A stretch of DNA of 5,516 nucleotides from an uncultured Ruminococcus sp. (GTDB lineage: Bacteria; Bacillota; Clostridia; Oscillospirales; Ruminococcaceae). Under the pieces are notes generated by a model. The model was given only the letters and a program-made list of their open reading frames with translations, searched no databases and was not told where the DNA came from. The first letter of the stretch is position 1, and each line of letters begins with the position of its first letter. The DNA is taken from positions 1 through 5,516 of the forward strand of contig UQEM01000155.1 of the NCBI GenBank assembly GCA_900540005.1, written 5' to 3'. The translations under genes and the position numbers were made by a program. This document shows, piece after piece, positions 4,491 through 5,516 of the stretch.

Positions 4491-5467
4491 CATAATAACC
4501 ACTTGACTTAAACTTTAACGCAATGCCCTTGAATCCTCGGACATGACTGCTCCCGCTCGGAATATTGAGGTCATACCTGATATGATACGCCGCTTCATTC
4601 TGCCTGAGCCATGATACAAAAGTCTCACGTTTCAGGGCTGTGAGGGCGTTGTCCTCGCACCAATGATAATAACTGTCATACAGCACCGATGAAGCGACCC
4701 GCAGATTTTCCCCATACTGCACTCTGTCCGTATCTTCCAGAAATTCGGTAATATTACAGTTGTCCTGCATAGTCTCCCTGACATTCTGCCTTGCCTTGTC
4801 GGAGATCGTAAAGCGGTAATTGTTGGCAAGAAGTCTCAGTAGTCCGTCATACATCCAGCAGAATATCTTCTCTTTCTCGGCGATGAATTTCTCGGCGATG
4901 TAGGGGTCAATAATTCGCCTTTCGGGCGGCGGCAGAGTTGTGAGGATTATCATTCGCCTTGAAAAGCCCTTGCTCTTGTCATACAGCGTTTTCGGACTGC
5001 CGTTGCCGAAACACAATAGCCTTGTATAAAGCAAAGCCTGCTCGCTCTGCTTGCCTTTGGCTTCAACATCGATCGGCGTTTCTGCGGTGACGAGGTTCTT
5101 GATATATCCCGTGGAGGACAGCGCCTGCATCTGCATATCATCATCGACCATGAGCAGACGGTCTTTCAGGTTATAGCGGAAAAAGCGGTCGTTCTCGATT
5201 CGGTGGACATTGCCCGTCAGCATATTGTCCATGAATATCTCACGGAGAACGATACCAATGCGTGACTTGCCCTCACCGCCCTGACCGATGAGGAACATCA
5301 TCTTCTGCCCTTTGGTGGACGGTATCAGCAGATAGCCGAGATACTCCTGCAAAGTGGTCACATCTTCGGGGGTGAGCAGCTCCAGCAGGAACGTCAGGAA
5401 CTTTTCGGGATAATATGCACCCTTTCGGATATTCGGGTCATAGCAGATGTTCAGGCGGTTTTGGCAG
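4483..5467 (-). CDS. D5/P4-type superfamily 3 helicase-primase, C-terminal part
   Basis: These 327 residues, running to TAA at 4483, are the C-terminal part of a phage/plasmid P4-family primase-helicase, the replication initiator/helicase of many satellites and IMEs. The first 65 or so visible residues (CQNRLNICYDPNIRKG... LQEYLGYLL) match the D5_N-type region. Walker A is GQGGEGKS (5286-5263), Walker B is LLMVDDD (5157-5137), and sensor-1 is in LCFGNGSPK (Asn codon 5004-5002). The SF3 arginine finger candidate is FSRR (about 4965-4954). A C-terminal winged-helix-like part follows (VSWLRQNEAAYHIRY). The N-terminus, where a primase domain may sit, is missing because the sequence breaks into adapter at 5468. 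An apparent N-terminus reading SLVGSEMCIRDS is translated adapter and must not be annotated. The motif array lies immediately downstream. Confidence 0.9.
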
Positions 5468-5516
5468 CTGTCTCTTATACACATCTCCGAGCCCACGAGA
5501 CTCGACGTCATCTCGT
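5468..5516 (-). other. Nextera/Tn5 sequencing adapter read-through (artefact)
   Basis: The segment starts with CTGTCTCTTATACACATCT (5468-5486), the Tn5 mosaic end. It continues with CCGAGCCCACGAGAC (5487-5501), the read-2 Nextera adapter, then eight bases TCGACGTC (5502-5509) in the i7 index position and ATCTCGT (5510-5516), the start of the P7 sequence. It is library sequence, not genome. Confidence 0.98.

Overview
The window reads as one end of a small integrative element from a low-to-medium GC Firmicute, most likely a gut or rumen clostridium of the Ruminococcus/Oscillospirales type. The evidence is strong AGGAGG ribosome sites, near-consensus sigma-A promoters, a Tn916/Lactococcus-phage-like tyrosine integrase and a D5/P4-type replication helicase. 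The genus is inference. The last 49 bases are not biological: they are Nextera (Tn5) adapter read-through, so the real sequence ends at 5467.

Layout. 1-378: attachment-type region with copies of an 11-base direct repeat (GGGTGACAAAW) and a severed 3' end of an otherwise absent gene on the minus strand. 379-1566 (+): tyrosine integrase behind its own promoter, closed by a 12-bp stem-loop. 1567-1864: AT-rich intergenic region ending in an exact consensus promoter and an unusual ribosome site. 1865-3804 (+): a two-gene AT-rich operon encoding a RloA/AAA15-type ATPase and a RloB-family TOPRIM-like protein, the pairing seen in AbiL-type abortive-infection systems. 3801-3968 (+): a possible third, 55-residue gene with a 4-base ATGA overlap. 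It contains a second strong promoter and an inverted-repeat operator, followed by a run of hairpins that could be a small RNA. 4006-4042: terminator usable in both directions between convergent transcription units. 4065-4283 (-): excisionase-like HTH protein. 4333-4490: symmetric array of CGTGT/ACACG motifs, a candidate replication origin or operator. 4483-5467 (-): C-terminal part of a D5-like superfamily 3 helicase/primase, cut by the contig end.

How the parts fit. Integrase, attachment repeats and HTH protein form the integration/excision module. The helicase and motif array form the replication module. The ATPase-RloB pair is cargo with clearly lower GC, placed between the integrase and the replication genes, as defence cargo is in satellites and mobilisable elements. 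No capsid, portal, relaxase or conjugation gene is visible, so satellite (PICI/P4-like), IME and prophage end cannot be told apart here.

The least described part is 3801-4050: the small overlapping ORF, embedded promoter/operator and structured RNA-like segment directly after the defence pair.
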